64,000 nucleotides of DNA from assembly GCF_015351105.1 (NCBI RefSeq), contig NZ_JADKRR010000003.1:1-64000 (forward strand), read 5' to 3'. Positions within the stretch are counted from its first letter, which is position 1. Each line of letters begins with the position of its first letter. This document shows, piece after piece, positions 41,605 to 50,146 of this stretch. The position numbers and the translations under genes are program-made. Source of the stretch: Clavibacter sp. VKM Ac-2872. GTDB lineage: Bacteria > Actinomycetota > Actinomycetes > Actinomycetales > Microbacteriaceae. The notes beneath the pieces are model-generated. The model did not search any database. It had not been told where the DNA came from and saw only the letters and a list, made by a program, of their open reading frames with translations.

Positions 41605-42626
41605 CCGCCGTACCCGCCCTGCATCGTCATCGCCTCGTCCTCAGGGACGGGCGCACCGGGCACGAACTCGAGCACCATGTCGCCCTCCGCGAGACCCGAC
41701 GTGATCTGCACGACCTTCCCGTCGCTGATGCCGAGTCCGACCGCGCGCTCCTCCGGCTCGCCGCCGTCCGACGCGAGCCAGACGTTGCCCGTGTCGGCGA
41801 GGCCCTCGACCGCCGTGGTCGGGAGGGTCAGCACGTCGGGTGCCTCGCCCGCGGGGATCGTGATGTCCGCGGCGAGTCCCGGGAAGACGCGGGTCCCGGC
41901 CGGGACGGCGCAGGAGACGGTCGCGCCGGTGGAGGCCGACTCGGTGGCGCCGGCGGATCCGGAGCCCGCCGCGCCGGCTGCTCCCGTGCCCTCGGTGGAC
42001 GCCGCGGCCTGCTGCCCGATGCGCAGGTCGGAGCACTCGAAGGGCGCGGGACCCGATGTGATCGCGACCGTGGCGGCCGTCGGCTGCGTGACGAGCCGGT
42101 ACTGCTCCTCGGCGGTGAGCGGAGCGGTCGCGCGGAAGGTGGGCGGCGCGATGCGCCCGGCCGCGTCGCCCACGGCGACCTCCTGGCCGACGAGCACGCC
42201 GAGCTCCACGAGCGATCCCGCGGCGGACGCGGTGACCGTCTCGGTGACGACCTTGGGCTTCTGCTGCGTGATCGTGCCGTCCGCGGCGACCACCGGATCC
42301 ACCGGCGTCTCCTGGCGGATGACGAGGATCGGGTCGCCGGCCTTGACCGTCGCGCCCTGCCCCGCGACGAGCTTCGAGACCTTCCCCTGCAGCGTCGCCT
42401 TCACGGCGACGTCCGGATCCGGCTGGATGCTGCCCTTCACCGTCACGTCGTTGACCACGGTCGCGACGGACGCCGGCACCTGCGACTCGACGACGGAGCC
42501 GGTCGGCACCTGCGCCGTCTCCTCCGTCGTGGTCCCGAAGAACGCCATGCGCACGAGCGCCACGGCGATCGCGGCCAGCACGACGAGTCTCGTGATCGGG
42601 AGGATCCATCTCCGCCAGACGCCCAC
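41601..42626 (-). CDS. HlyD/MacA-type accessory protein
   Basis: 341 residues with one N-terminal membrane segment (about 11-30), then a biotinyl-lipoyl-like domain and a beta-barrel domain. The hairpin segment usual for adaptor proteins is short. A Gly/Ala/Ser/Thr-rich stretch near residues 210-235 interrupts the second half. Together with the ATPase and permease it forms a complete MacAB-like export unit in one transcript. A terminator-like hairpin after rnj separates it from the next gene upstream. Confidence 0.82.
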   Translation of the reverse strand: MGVWRRWILPITRLVVLAAIAVALVRMAFFGTTTEETAQVPTGSVVESQVPASVATVVNDVTVKGSIQPDPDVAVKATLQGKVSKLVAGQGATVKAGDPILVIRQETPVDPVVAADGTITQQKPKVVTETVTASAAGSLVELGVLVGQEVAVGDAAGRIAPPTFRATAPLTAEEQYRLVTQPTAATVAITSGPAPFECSDLRIGQQAAASTEGTGAAGAAGSGSAGATESASTGATVSCAVPAGTRVFPGLAADITIPAGEAPDVLTLPTTAVEGLADTGNVWLASDGGEPEERAVGLGISDGKVVQITSGLAEGDMVLEFVPGAPVPEDEAMTMQGGYGG

Positions 42627-42773
42627 GGCCGCTCCTTCCCCGGCGGTCCCCAGCGGCCCGTCCGGTCGCCTCCGACGCTAGGGGCGGCGCCGGCGGCGGC
42701 GCTTCGTCCACGCGGATGACATGCTCCCCCCGTCAGGGGGCCACGCGGACGAGCTCCGTCGGCACGCGCGACC

Positions 42774-42799
42774 GAGGGGGCGGGTCTCCCCGCCCCCTC
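42774..42799. terminator. Terminator after RNase J gene
   Basis: Perfect 11-base arms (42774-42784 and 42789-42799) of almost pure G and C with a TCTC loop, 38 bp after the rnj stop codon. The remaining bases up to the HlyD-like gene hold nothing recognisable. Confidence 0.65.
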
Positions 42800-42836
42800 C
42801 GGACGTGCCGAGCGCCGGCTCCCGCCGACGGACGTC

Positions 42837-44513
42837 CTACGCCTCGATGACCACCGGGATGATCATCGGGCGCCGGCGGTGCGACGAGTTGACCCAGCGG
42901 CCGACCGTGCGGCGGACGACCTGCGCGTACGCGTGCGTGTCGCGCGTGCCGTTGGCCGCCGCCTCCGCGAGCGCCTTCACGACGAGCGGCTTGACGCTGT
43001 CGAACACCTTCGCGTCCTCGGCGAACCCGCGGGCCTCGATCTCCGGACCGACCGTGGCCTTGCCGGTCTGCGGCTCGACGACCACGAAGATCGTGACGAA
43101 GCCCTCCTCGGAGAGGATGCGGCGGTCCTTGAGGTCGGCGTCGGTGATCTCGCCCACGGTCGAGCCGTCCACGTAGACGTAGCCGACGTCGAGCTGGCCC
43201 GTGACGCGCACGTGCCCGTCCTTCATGTCGAGGACGGTGCCGTCCTCCGCGAGGAACGTGTTGCGCTCGGGCACGCCGGTCTGGATGGCGAGCTGCTGGT
43301 TCGCGACCAGGTGGCGGTACTCGCCGTGCACCGGCAGGACGTTGCGCGGCTTGAGGATGTTGTAGCAGTAGAGCAGCTCGCCGGCGGCGGCGTGGCCCGA
43401 GACGTGGACCTTCGCGTTGGCCTTGTGCACCACGTTCGCGCCGAGCTTCGTGAGCCCGTTGATCACGCGGTAGACGGCGTTCTCGTTGCCCGGGATGAGG
43501 CTCGACGCGAGGATGACGGTGTCGTCCTGGCCGATCTCGATCTGGTGCTCGAGGTTCGCCATCCGGCTGAGCACCGCCATCGGCTCGCCCTGCGACCCGG
43601 TGCTCATGTAGACGATCTCGTGGTCCGGCAGGTTGACGGCCTTCTTGGAGTCGATGAGGACCCCGTCCGGCACCTTGAGGTAGCCCAGCTCGGCCGCGAT
43701 GGTCATGTTGCGGATCATCGAGCGGCCGATGAACGCGACGCGGCGGCCGTTCGCGTGCGCGGCGTCGAGCACCTGCTGCACGCGGTGCACGTGGCTGGAG
43801 AAGCTCGCGACGATCACGCGGCGGGGCGCCTTCGAGATGACCGCCTCGAGCACGGGGCCGATGGAGCGCTCGGTGGGCGTGAAGCCGGGGACGTCCGCGT
43901 TGGTGGAGTCCGACATGAAGAGGTCGACGCCGGCCTCGCCGAGGCGGGCGAACGCGCGGAGGTCGGTGATCCGGTCGTCGAGCGGGAGCTGGTCCATCTT
44001 GAAGTCGCCGGTGTGCAGGACGCGGCCCGCCTCGGTCGTGATGGCGACGGCCAGCGCATCCGGGATGGAGTGGTTGACGGCGACGAACTCGAGCTCGAAC
44101 GGCCCGAGGCGCTCGCGGTCGCCCTCCTTCACCTGGAACGTGTACGGCGTGATCCGGTGCTCCTTGAGCTTCGCCTCGATGAGGGCGAGCGTGAGGCCGG
44201 AGCCGATCAGGGGGATGTCCTGCTTGAGCTTGAGGAGGTACGGCACCGCGCCGATGTGGTCCTCGTGGCCGTGCGTGAGGACGATGCCGACGACGTCGTC
44301 GAGGCGGTCCTCGATGGAGGAGAAGTCGGGGAGGATGAGGTCGACGCCCGGCTGGTGCTCCTCGGGGAAGAGCACCCCGCAGTCGACCACGAGGATCTTG
44401 CCGTCGATCTCGAACGTGGTCATGTTGCGACCGATCTCGCCGAGGCCGCCGATGGGCGTGATGCGCAGGGTGCCGGGCTTGAGCTCCGGCGGATCATAGA
44501 CGCCGTGGGGCAT
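42837..44513 (-). CDS. rnj: Ribonuclease J
   Basis: Metallo-beta-lactamase-fold nuclease with endo- and 5'-exonuclease activity, important in rRNA maturation and mRNA decay. The 558 residues show the zinc motif HGHEDH (81-86), the beta-CASP region with GRSMIRNM and HVSGHAAAGELL, and the C-terminal RNase J domain. It starts with an ATG preceded by GGAG. It lies upstream of the exporter and downstream of dapA, a usual dapA-rnj-ftsK neighbourhood here interrupted by the export genes. Confidence 0.95.
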   Translation of the reverse strand: MPHGVYDPPELKPGTLRITPIGGLGEIGRNMTTFEIDGKILVVDCGVLFPEEHQPGVDLILPDFSSIEDRLDDVVGIVLTHGHEDHIGAVPYLLKLKQDIPLIGSGLTLALIEAKLKEHRITPYTFQVKEGDRERLGPFELEFVAVNHSIPDALAVAITTEAGRVLHTGDFKMDQLPLDDRITDLRAFARLGEAGVDLFMSDSTNADVPGFTPTERSIGPVLEAVISKAPRRVIVASFSSHVHRVQQVLDAAHANGRRVAFIGRSMIRNMTIAAELGYLKVPDGVLIDSKKAVNLPDHEIVYMSTGSQGEPMAVLSRMANLEHQIEIGQDDTVILASSLIPGNENAVYRVINGLTKLGANVVHKANAKVHVSGHAAAGELLYCYNILKPRNVLPVHGEYRHLVANQQLAIQTGVPERNTFLAEDGTVLDMKDGHVRVTGQLDVGYVYVDGSTVGEITDADLKDRRILSEEGFVTIFVVVEPQTGKATVGPEIEARGFAEDAKVFDSVKPLVVKALAEAAANGTRDTHAYAQVVRRTVGRWVNSSHRRRPMIIPVVIEA

Positions 44514-44572
44514 GGGACTCCTCTGATGACGGTGCGGCCCGAGGGGCCGGCGGTGGATGCTCGGGCCGCGCG

Positions 44573-45547
44573 TCAGCGCGTGGTGCCGGCGACCTGCGGC
44601 AGCGCTCCGCCTGCGGCGGCGTTGCGGTCGGGGCGGAAGTTGCGGAAGTCGACGCCGGGCACGTCACGGACGAGGTCGATCTCGTCCTCGATCTGCGCGG
44701 CCTCCCACTCCTCCGGCCCCACGAGGGGCAGGCGGACGCGGGGGCTGCCGATGCGGCCGAGGCCGTGGAGGATGTACTTCGCCGCGACCGTGCCGGGCAC
44801 GTGGGTCATCACCGCGCGGACGAGCGGCTCCAGCTGCTGGTGCGCGTGCGTGGCGGCGGCGAGGTCTCCCGCGTTCACGGCGTCGACCATGGTGCGGTAC
44901 GGCATGGCGGTCACGTTCGCGGTGACGCCGATGAGCCCGGTGCCGCCGATCGCGAGGGTCGGCAGCGCGTTCGCGTCGTCGCCCGCGAAGTACATGAGGC
45001 TCGTCTGGTTGAGCACGCGGCTGGCCTGCGCGAGGTCGCCCTTGGCGTCCTTGATGGCGAGGATGTTCGGGTGCTTCGCGGCGCGGAGGATCGTCTCGTA
45101 CTGGATCGGGATGCCCGTCCGGCCGGGGATGTCGTAGAGGATGACCGGGAGGTCGGTCGCGTCCGCGATCATGCGGAAGTGCGTGAGGACGCCGGCCTGC
45201 GTGGGCTTGTTGTAGTACGGCGTGACGATCATGTTGCCGTCGGCGCCGGCCTTCTCGCTCTGGCGGGCGAGCTGCATGGCGTGCGCGGTCTCGTTGGATC
45301 CGCCGCCCGTGATGATCTTCGCCCGGCCCGCGCTCACGGAGCGGCCGACCTCGACGAGCTTGATCTTCTCCGGGTCCGTCAGCGTGCTGGTCTCGCCCGT
45401 GGTGCCCGTGACGACGATGCCGTCCGCGCCCGCGACGATGACGTCGTCCATGTGCTTCTCGACGCCGGCCCAGTCCACCTCGCCATCGGCGGTGAAGGGG
45501 GTGACGAGCGCCACCAGGACCTGGCCGAACGGGTTCTCTGTGGACAC
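44573..45547 (-). CDS. dapA: 4-hydroxy-tetrahydrodipicolinate synthase
   Basis: First committed step of the diaminopimelate/lysine branch. The 324 residues show the GTTGE motif (48-52), Y138 and the Schiff-base lysine K166 in ILAIKDAKGD. The start is taken as GTG 45547 rather than ATG 45556: a TACGAT -10 hexamer (45555-45560) overlaps that ATG and ends 7 bases before the GTG, so the ATG is unlikely to be in the mRNA. rnj follows 59 bp downstream. Confidence 0.94.
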   Translation of the reverse strand: MSTENPFGQVLVALVTPFTADGEVDWAGVEKHMDDVIVAGADGIVVTGTTGETSTLTDPEKIKLVEVGRSVSAGRAKIITGGGSNETAHAMQLARQSEKAGADGNMIVTPYYNKPTQAGVLTHFRMIADATDLPVILYDIPGRTGIPIQYETILRAAKHPNILAIKDAKGDLAQASRVLNQTSLMYFAGDDANALPTLAIGGTGLIGVTANVTAMPYRTMVDAVNAGDLAAATHAHQQLEPLVRAVMTHVPGTVAAKYILHGLGRIGSPRVRLPLVGPEEWEAAQIEDEIDLVRDVPGVDFRNFRPDRNAAAGGALPQVAGTTR

Positions 45548-45554
45548 GCGGACC

Positions 45555-45560
45555 ATCGTA
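45555..45560 (-). promoter_or_regulatory. -10 element of dapA (leaderless)
   Basis: TACGAT on the minus strand, 7 bases before the GTG start at 45547, and overlapping an upstream ATG that would otherwise be annotated. Confidence 0.5.
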
Positions 45561-45616
45561 ACGTCGGACGCCCGTCGAGCGGGGGCGTCGCCTGCAGCGC
45601 CTCCCCGTTCGGGGGG

Positions 45617-45635
45617 ATGCGCGCGCCGTCGTTCG
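45617..45635. repeat. 19-bp repeat, copy 1
   Basis: ATGCGCGCGCCGTCGTTCG occurs here and, in the same orientation, at 54987-55005. Here it lies about 50 bases upstream of the secreted Ig-repeat gene. Both copies are intergenic and close to promoters. Confidence 0.6.
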
Positions 45636-45685
45636 GGAGCATCCTGCGCTCGGGACGACGATGTCCCGGAGAAGCTGGTGCCACC

Positions 45686-46939
45686 ATGACCCTCTCGGCA
45701 CGGAGGCGGCCCTCGCCGCTCCTGGCCCTCACCCTGGTGCTCGTCACCGGGGTCTCCCTCGCCGGCGCCGCGCCGGCCCCGGCGGCGCCGTCCGGTGCGC
45801 CGCTCCCCCTCGACCCGGCCGCCTCCGCCGCCCAGCTGCCCGCCCCCGACGTGTTCGTGGGCGGCGAGGTGACCGACGTCCCGGAGATCGAGGTCTACGC
45901 GGGCATCGACGTCGGACAGCTCCCGCTCACGGCGCCCCGGTTCGAGTACCTGCTCGACGGACGGGCGCCGTGGCGGACGGCGTACATCGGCCCGCTCGAC
46001 TCCGCGATCATCCGGCTGCCCGCGCCGGCGGGGCCGCACACGATCTCCCTCCGCGCCGTCGCCGTCGTCGACGGCACCCGGGTGGTGGGTGCCGCGTCCT
46101 CCCCGCTCGCGGTCGTCTCGCGCGGCTACCCGACCCCGTACGCGCCGATCATCACCGTCGACGGCCCGAGGATCACCGTGTCCTGGGACGTGCGGGCCGC
46201 GCTCGCGGGCTGGCCCGAGGACGGATCCGTGCACGTCGCGTTCGACTCCGGGCCGGAGGCGGTCGGCGGTGCCGTCGGATCGCTCACCCTGGAGCCCGGA
46301 TACGACACGACCCTGTCGATGCGGTTCTGGTTCGGCGGGAACGTGGACATCGCGCGGTACGTGCACCGCGACGTCTCCACGGGCAGCGCGCCCGGATCGC
46401 TGCCGCTGACCTCCACCCCGCTGCCGACGATCGTCGGGCACGCGGCGATCGGGACCACGCTCTCGGTCCGCACGGGCACCTGGCGGCCGGCGCCGGTCGC
46501 GCTGGCGTACCGGTGGGAGAGGGACGGCGTGCCGATCTCGGACGAGAGCGGACCCACCTACCGGGTCACCGGCGAGGACGCGGGGAGCCGCATCACCGTC
46601 GCCGTCCGCGGGTCGGCGCCCGGCAGGATCGCCGTCGAGCGCTCGTCGGCGGCGACCCCGCGGGTGGGGCCATGGGCCATCGTGCCCGGCACGCCCGTCG
46701 TCGGCGGCATCGCCGTCGTGGGGCGCGAGCTCACCGCGCGCCCCGGCTCATGGCGGCCCGCGCCGGTGACGCTCACCTACCGCTGGCTGCGCGACGGGGT
46801 CGAGATCCCCGGCGCGACCTCCGCGCGCTACACGGCGGTGCCGGCGGACCGCGGCCACCTCGTGTCGGTGCGGGTCATCGGCACGAAGGACGCCTACCCG
46901 TACGCGGAACGCGAGAGCGCGGGGCGCCGCGTCGGCTGA
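45686..46939 (+). CDS. Secreted protein with two C-terminal Ig-like repeats
   Basis: 417 residues. A Sec signal peptide (about 1-34, basic start then LALTLVLVTGVSLAGAAPAPA) is followed by a unique domain of about 200 residues and two repeats of about 80 residues, each with TWRPAPV or SWRPAPV, then YRWxRDGV and a late V-R-V strand. This repeat type is common on surface proteins of Microbacteriaceae. There is no LPXTG motif, so it is probably released or held by other means. The function of the N-terminal part is unknown. A perfect hairpin straddles its stop codon. Confidence 0.75.
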   Translation: MTLSARRRPSPLLALTLVLVTGVSLAGAAPAPAAPSGAPLPLDPAASAAQLPAPDVFVGGEVTDVPEIEVYAGIDVGQLPLTAPRFEYLLDGRAPWRTAYIGPLDSAIIRLPAPAGPHTISLRAVAVVDGTRVVGAASSPLAVVSRGYPTPYAPIITVDGPRITVSWDVRAALAGWPEDGSVHVAFDSGPEAVGGAVGSLTLEPGYDTTLSMRFWFGGNVDIARYVHRDVSTGSAPGSLPLTSTPLPTIVGHAAIGTTLSVRTGTWRPAPVALAYRWERDGVPISDESGPTYRVTGEDAGSRITVAVRGSAPGRIAVERSSAATPRVGPWAIVPGTPVVGGIAVVGRELTARPGSWRPAPVTLTYRWLRDGVEIPGATSARYTAVPADRGHLVSVRVIGTKDAYPYAERESAGRRVG

Positions 46940-46950
46940 CGCGGCGCCCC
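46921..46950. terminator. Bidirectional terminator straddling a stop codon
   Basis: Perfect 13-base arms (46921-46933 and 46938-46950) with a 4-base loop. It includes the last codons of the Ig-repeat gene and lies 16 bp after thyX ends. Confidence 0.7.
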
Positions 46951-46966
46951 GGCGGGCGACGACAGG

Positions 46967-47749
46967 CTACGGCGCGACCCGGCCGTTCTTCTGGAAGGCC
47001 GCGTGCGTGAGGGGCATGAGCCGCGCGAACTCGGTCTCCATCTTCTCGGCGCACATCTCGATCTCCCGCTGCGGGAAGCTCGGGAACGTCGAGTCCTCGT
47101 GCTTGGTGCGCAGCGACAGGAAGTTCATGAGCGCGCGGGCGTTGAGCGTGACGTACATCGACGAGTAGATGTTGAGCGGCAGCACGATGCGCGCGACCTC
47201 GCGCGCCACGCCCTGCTCGAGCATCCGCTGGTAGGAGGCGTACGCCTCGGCAGACGTGCGGCGGGTCTCATCCTGCACGAGCGCGGTCTGCTCGGGGGTG
47301 CCCGCGTGGAACTCGTACGCGCCGGGCTTGCCGACCTGCACGAGGTTGCGCTCGGGGCCGGGCACGTAGAACACGGCGTCGAGCTCCTTGTAGCGGCCCG
47401 ACTCCTCGTTGTAGGACGCCATGCGGTGGCGCATGAACTCGCGGAACACGAAGATCGGCGCCTGCACGTAGAAGGTCATCGAGTTGTGCTCGAAGGGCGA
47501 GCCGTGGCGGTCGCGCATCAGGTAGTTGATGAGGCCGCGGTCGCGCTTCACGCGCTTCTCCTCCGCGTCGGTGTCGACGTCGCCCTCGAGGGCGCGGTCC
47601 TGGCCGTCGGGCTCGTCGAGCGCGCGCTCGAGCGTCTTCTCGCCGGCGGTGGAGACGCGGGCGGCGAAGATCACGTCGGAGTCGTGGGCGCTCGAGCGGA
47701 CGAGCTCCACGGTCATGTCGGATCGGAAGGCGATGTCGTCGTGGGGCAC
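46967..47749 (-). CDS. thyX: Flavin-dependent thymidylate synthase
   Basis: Makes dTMP from dUMP with FAD and methylenetetrahydrofolate. The 260 residues contain the ThyX signature RHRMASYNE (107-115), the family pattern RHRxxSxNE. The start is taken as GTG 47749. A TACAGT -10 hexamer (47757-47762) overlaps the upstream GTG (47758) and ends 7 bases before the chosen codon. Divergent from the epimerase gene. Confidence 0.95.
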   Translation of the reverse strand: MPHDDIAFRSDMTVELVRSSAHDSDVIFAARVSTAGEKTLERALDEPDGQDRALEGDVDTDAEEKRVKRDRGLINYLMRDRHGSPFEHNSMTFYVQAPIFVFREFMRHRMASYNEESGRYKELDAVFYVPGPERNLVQVGKPGAYEFHAGTPEQTALVQDETRRTSAEAYASYQRMLEQGVAREVARIVLPLNIYSSMYVTLNARALMNFLSLRTKHEDSTFPSFPQREIEMCAEKMETEFARLMPLTHAAFQKNGRVAP

Positions 47750-47756
47750 GACGGTC

Positions 47757-47762
47757 ACTGTA
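47757..47762 (-). promoter_or_regulatory. -10 element of thyX (leaderless)
   Basis: TACAGT on the minus strand, 7 bases before the GTG at 47749. It overlaps the alternative GTG at 47758. Confidence 0.45.
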
Positions 47763-47854
47763 CGCGACCCCCGCCGGGCGACCGCGCCGCGCTCCTCCCG
47801 GTCGGCGTGCGGGGCCGCGTCCTAGGCTGAGCGGCACCGACGAAGGGCTCGACC

Positions 47855-48775
47855 ATGTCCGACAGCACCGCATCCCCCGCCCCGCTCACCGTCCTCATCT
47901 CCGGCGCCGGGGGCACCATCGGCACCGAGCTGCAGGCCCAGCTGCATGACGCCGGGCACCGCGTCCAGACGCTCGTGCGCCACGCGCCGTCGTCGTCCGA
48001 CGAGCACGAGTGGCAGCCGGCCGAGGGGCGCCTGGATCCCGCGGTGCTGGACGGCGTCGACGCCGTCGTCAACCTCTCGGGTGCCTCCATCAGCCGCCTG
48101 CCCTGGACGAAGCCGTACCAGGAGGAGATCCGCGCGTCGCGCGTCTCCGCCACGCGCACGATCGTCGGCGCGATCGCGTCGGCGTCGAACCCGCCCCGGG
48201 TGCTGCTGAACGGATCCGCCGTGGGCTTCTACGGCGACCGCCCGGCCGAGCGCCTCACCGAGGACTCGCCGCGCGGGCAGGGCTTCCTCGCCGAGGTCGT
48301 GGAGGCGTGGGAGGCCGAGGTGTTCCAGGCGCCGGCGGACGTGCGCGTCGCGACGCTGCGCACCGGGCTGGTGCTCGCGCAGGCGGGCGCCCTGGCACCG
48401 CTCCGCCTCCTCACCAACCTCGGGCTCGCCGGCAGGCTGGGCACCGGCGGCCAGATCTGGCCGTGGATCTCCCTCCGCGACGAGGCCGCCGCGATCGTGC
48501 ACCTGCTGACGTCGTCCGTCTCCGGCCCCGTGAACCTCACCGGCCCCGAGCCCGTCATGGCCGACCGGCTGATGCGCCACCTGGCGAAGCGCATGCACCG
48601 GCCCTACCTGGTGCCGGCCCCCGAGTTCCTCATCCGGCTCGCGCTGCAGGAGGCCGGGCAGGAGCTGCTGCTCTCCAGCCAGCCCGCGCGGCCGGAGAAG
48701 CTGCTCGCCGACGGGTTCGCCTTCCGGGATCCCACGGTCGAGCTCGCGATCGACCGGCTGCTCGCGAAGAGCTGA
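47855..48775 (+). CDS. TIGR01777-family NAD(P)-binding epimerase
   Basis: 306 residues of the extended short-chain dehydrogenase superfamily. The nucleotide-binding motif is GAGGTIG (18-24). NLSGASI, the GSAVGFYGDR block and a C-terminal DUF1731 segment (about 255-303) place it with the sugar-nucleotide-epimerase-like TIGR01777 group, whose substrate is unknown. The ATG has GAAGGG upstream. It converges on the TPR-like gene. Confidence 0.88.
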   Translation: MSDSTASPAPLTVLISGAGGTIGTELQAQLHDAGHRVQTLVRHAPSSSDEHEWQPAEGRLDPAVLDGVDAVVNLSGASISRLPWTKPYQEEIRASRVSATRTIVGAIASASNPPRVLLNGSAVGFYGDRPAERLTEDSPRGQGFLAEVVEAWEAEVFQAPADVRVATLRTGLVLAQAGALAPLRLLTNLGLAGRLGTGGQIWPWISLRDEAAAIVHLLTSSVSGPVNLTGPEPVMADRLMRHLAKRMHRPYLVPAPEFLIRLALQEAGQELLLSSQPARPEKLLADGFAFRDPTVELAIDRLLAKS

Positions 48776-48805
48776 TCTCGGCGCGCTGAGCCGACAGAGG
48801 GCAGG

Positions 48806-49255
48806 TCAGGCGGCGGGCTCGGAGCGGTGCAGCGAGATCGCCCGACGGATCGCGCCTCGCGCGCGGCGGCGATCCCCGCTCGCGTCGTATGCGAGGCCGA
48901 GGCGGAACCACGCTCGCCAGCTGGCGGGATCCCGCTCGACCTCGGCCTGGTAGGCGGGGAACGCGGCGTCGGCCGCGTCCCGGAGCGGACGACCGCTCGC
49001 GCGGGTCGGCAGGTCCGCGACGGGCAGGCCGCCCTCCGCGTCGAGGATCCGCACCAGGCGCGCGCTCCGCACGCCGAAGGACAGCTCCCGCACGAGCGCC
49101 CACACGCCGACCAGCGGGAGGATCAGGAGCGCGAGCCCGAACACGACGCCGACCGGCTCGCCCGAGATCAGGAGCAGGACGGCGATCTGGCCGGCCAGCG
49201 CCAGGTACAGCACCATGAGCACCGCCATGACGGCGACGCCGATGCGCGTCCCCAT
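48806..49255 (-). CDS. Small membrane protein with TPR-like tail
   Basis: 149 residues. Two membrane segments (about 6-31 and 36-59) are followed by a cytoplasmic region whose end (about 105-145, SWRAWFRLGLAYDASGDRRRARGAIRRAI) looks like one TPR unit. The function is unknown. It shares one base with the dapB stop (TGATG) and so follows dapB in the same mRNA; such a gene beside dapB is common in actinobacteria. Confidence 0.75.
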   Translation of the reverse strand: MGTRIGVAVMAVLMVLYLALAGQIAVLLLISGEPVGVVFGLALLILPLVGVWALVRELSFGVRSARLVRILDAEGGLPVADLPTRASGRPLRDAADAAFPAYQAEVERDPASWRAWFRLGLAYDASGDRRRARGAIRRAISLHRSEPAA

Positions 49256-50088
49256 CAGGCGCTCGTGACGGTGGCGGCCTGGCCGCTCGGCCCGCCGTCG
49301 TCCACGGGTCCCGCCGTCGCCCCCGTGGACGCGTCCTGCGTCGCGCGCTCGCGCGAGCCGTCCAGGTCGATGAGGCGGTCGAGCCCGACGACGACGCCGC
49401 GCGCGGTGCGGGTCGCGCCGAGGGCGAGGAGGATCCCGGCCTCGTAGGCGCTCGGAGCGAGCGTGTCGTGGCTGATGGTGAGCACCTCACCGTTGCCGCC
49501 GAACACCACGTCCTGCTTCGCGACGACACCCTGCATGCGGAGGCTGTGCACGGGGATGCTCGCGACCTGCTGGCCACGCGCGCGCTGGTCCGTGTGCGGC
49601 GCCTGCACCGGGCCGCGGGTGCCGCGCGCCTGCGACATGAGCTCGGCCGTGCGGACCGCCGTGCCCGACGGCGAGTCGATCTTGGATGCCCCGTGGGCCT
49701 CGATGATCTCGATGGAGTCGTAGAACCGGGCCGCCATCTGCGCGAACGAGGTCGCGAGCACGCTGCCGACGGAGAAGTTCGGGATGATGACGACGCCCAC
49801 GGCCAGGTTCCCGGTGATCCGCCGCTCCAGCTCGGTGATGCGCTCGCCGGTCCAACCGCTCGTGCCCACGAGGACGTTCATGCCGTGCGCCACCGCGTAC
49901 TCGACGACGCCCTGGCTGACCGCCGGGAGCGTGACGTCGACCGCGATGTCCGCGCCGAGCATGTCCGACAGCTCGTCCTTGGAGTCGAGGCTGGCGACGA
50001 GCTCGAACTCGGTGCTCGCCTCGACGATCTGCGAGATCAGCTGGCCCATGCGTCCCGTTGCGCCGACGACGGCGACCGTGGTTGTCAT
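49255..50088 (-). CDS. dapB: 4-hydroxy-tetrahydrodipicolinate reductase
   Basis: Second step of the diaminopimelate branch. The 277 residues show the Rossmann motif VVGATGRMGQ (7-16), IIPNFSVGSVLA and EAHGASKIDSPSGTAV. The usual His pair in the active-site EHHH motif is reduced to E-A-H here, which is a change from the textbook motif but retains the Lys and SGTA segment. The C-terminal 30 residues are an extension. A TACGCT -10 hexamer ends 6 bases before the ATG. Confidence 0.94.
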   Translation of the reverse strand: MTTTVAVVGATGRMGQLISQIVEASTEFELVASLDSKDELSDMLGADIAVDVTLPAVSQGVVEYAVAHGMNVLVGTSGWTGERITELERRITGNLAVGVVIIPNFSVGSVLATSFAQMAARFYDSIEIIEAHGASKIDSPSGTAVRTAELMSQARGTRGPVQAPHTDQRARGQQVASIPVHSLRMQGVVAKQDVVFGGNGEVLTISHDTLAPSAYEAGILLALGATRTARGVVVGLDRLIDLDGSRERATQDASTGATAGPVDDGGPSGQAATVTSA

Positions 50089-50094
50089 CCGCCC

Positions 50095-50100
50095 AGCGTA
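50095..50100 (-). promoter_or_regulatory. -10 element of dapB (leaderless)
   Basis: TACGCT on the minus strand, 6 bases before the dapB ATG. Confidence 0.45.
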
Positions 50101-50146
50101 CCGGCGCGCCCGGCCGCGACGCTGGGGAGCGGACCTGCCGGGGCGG

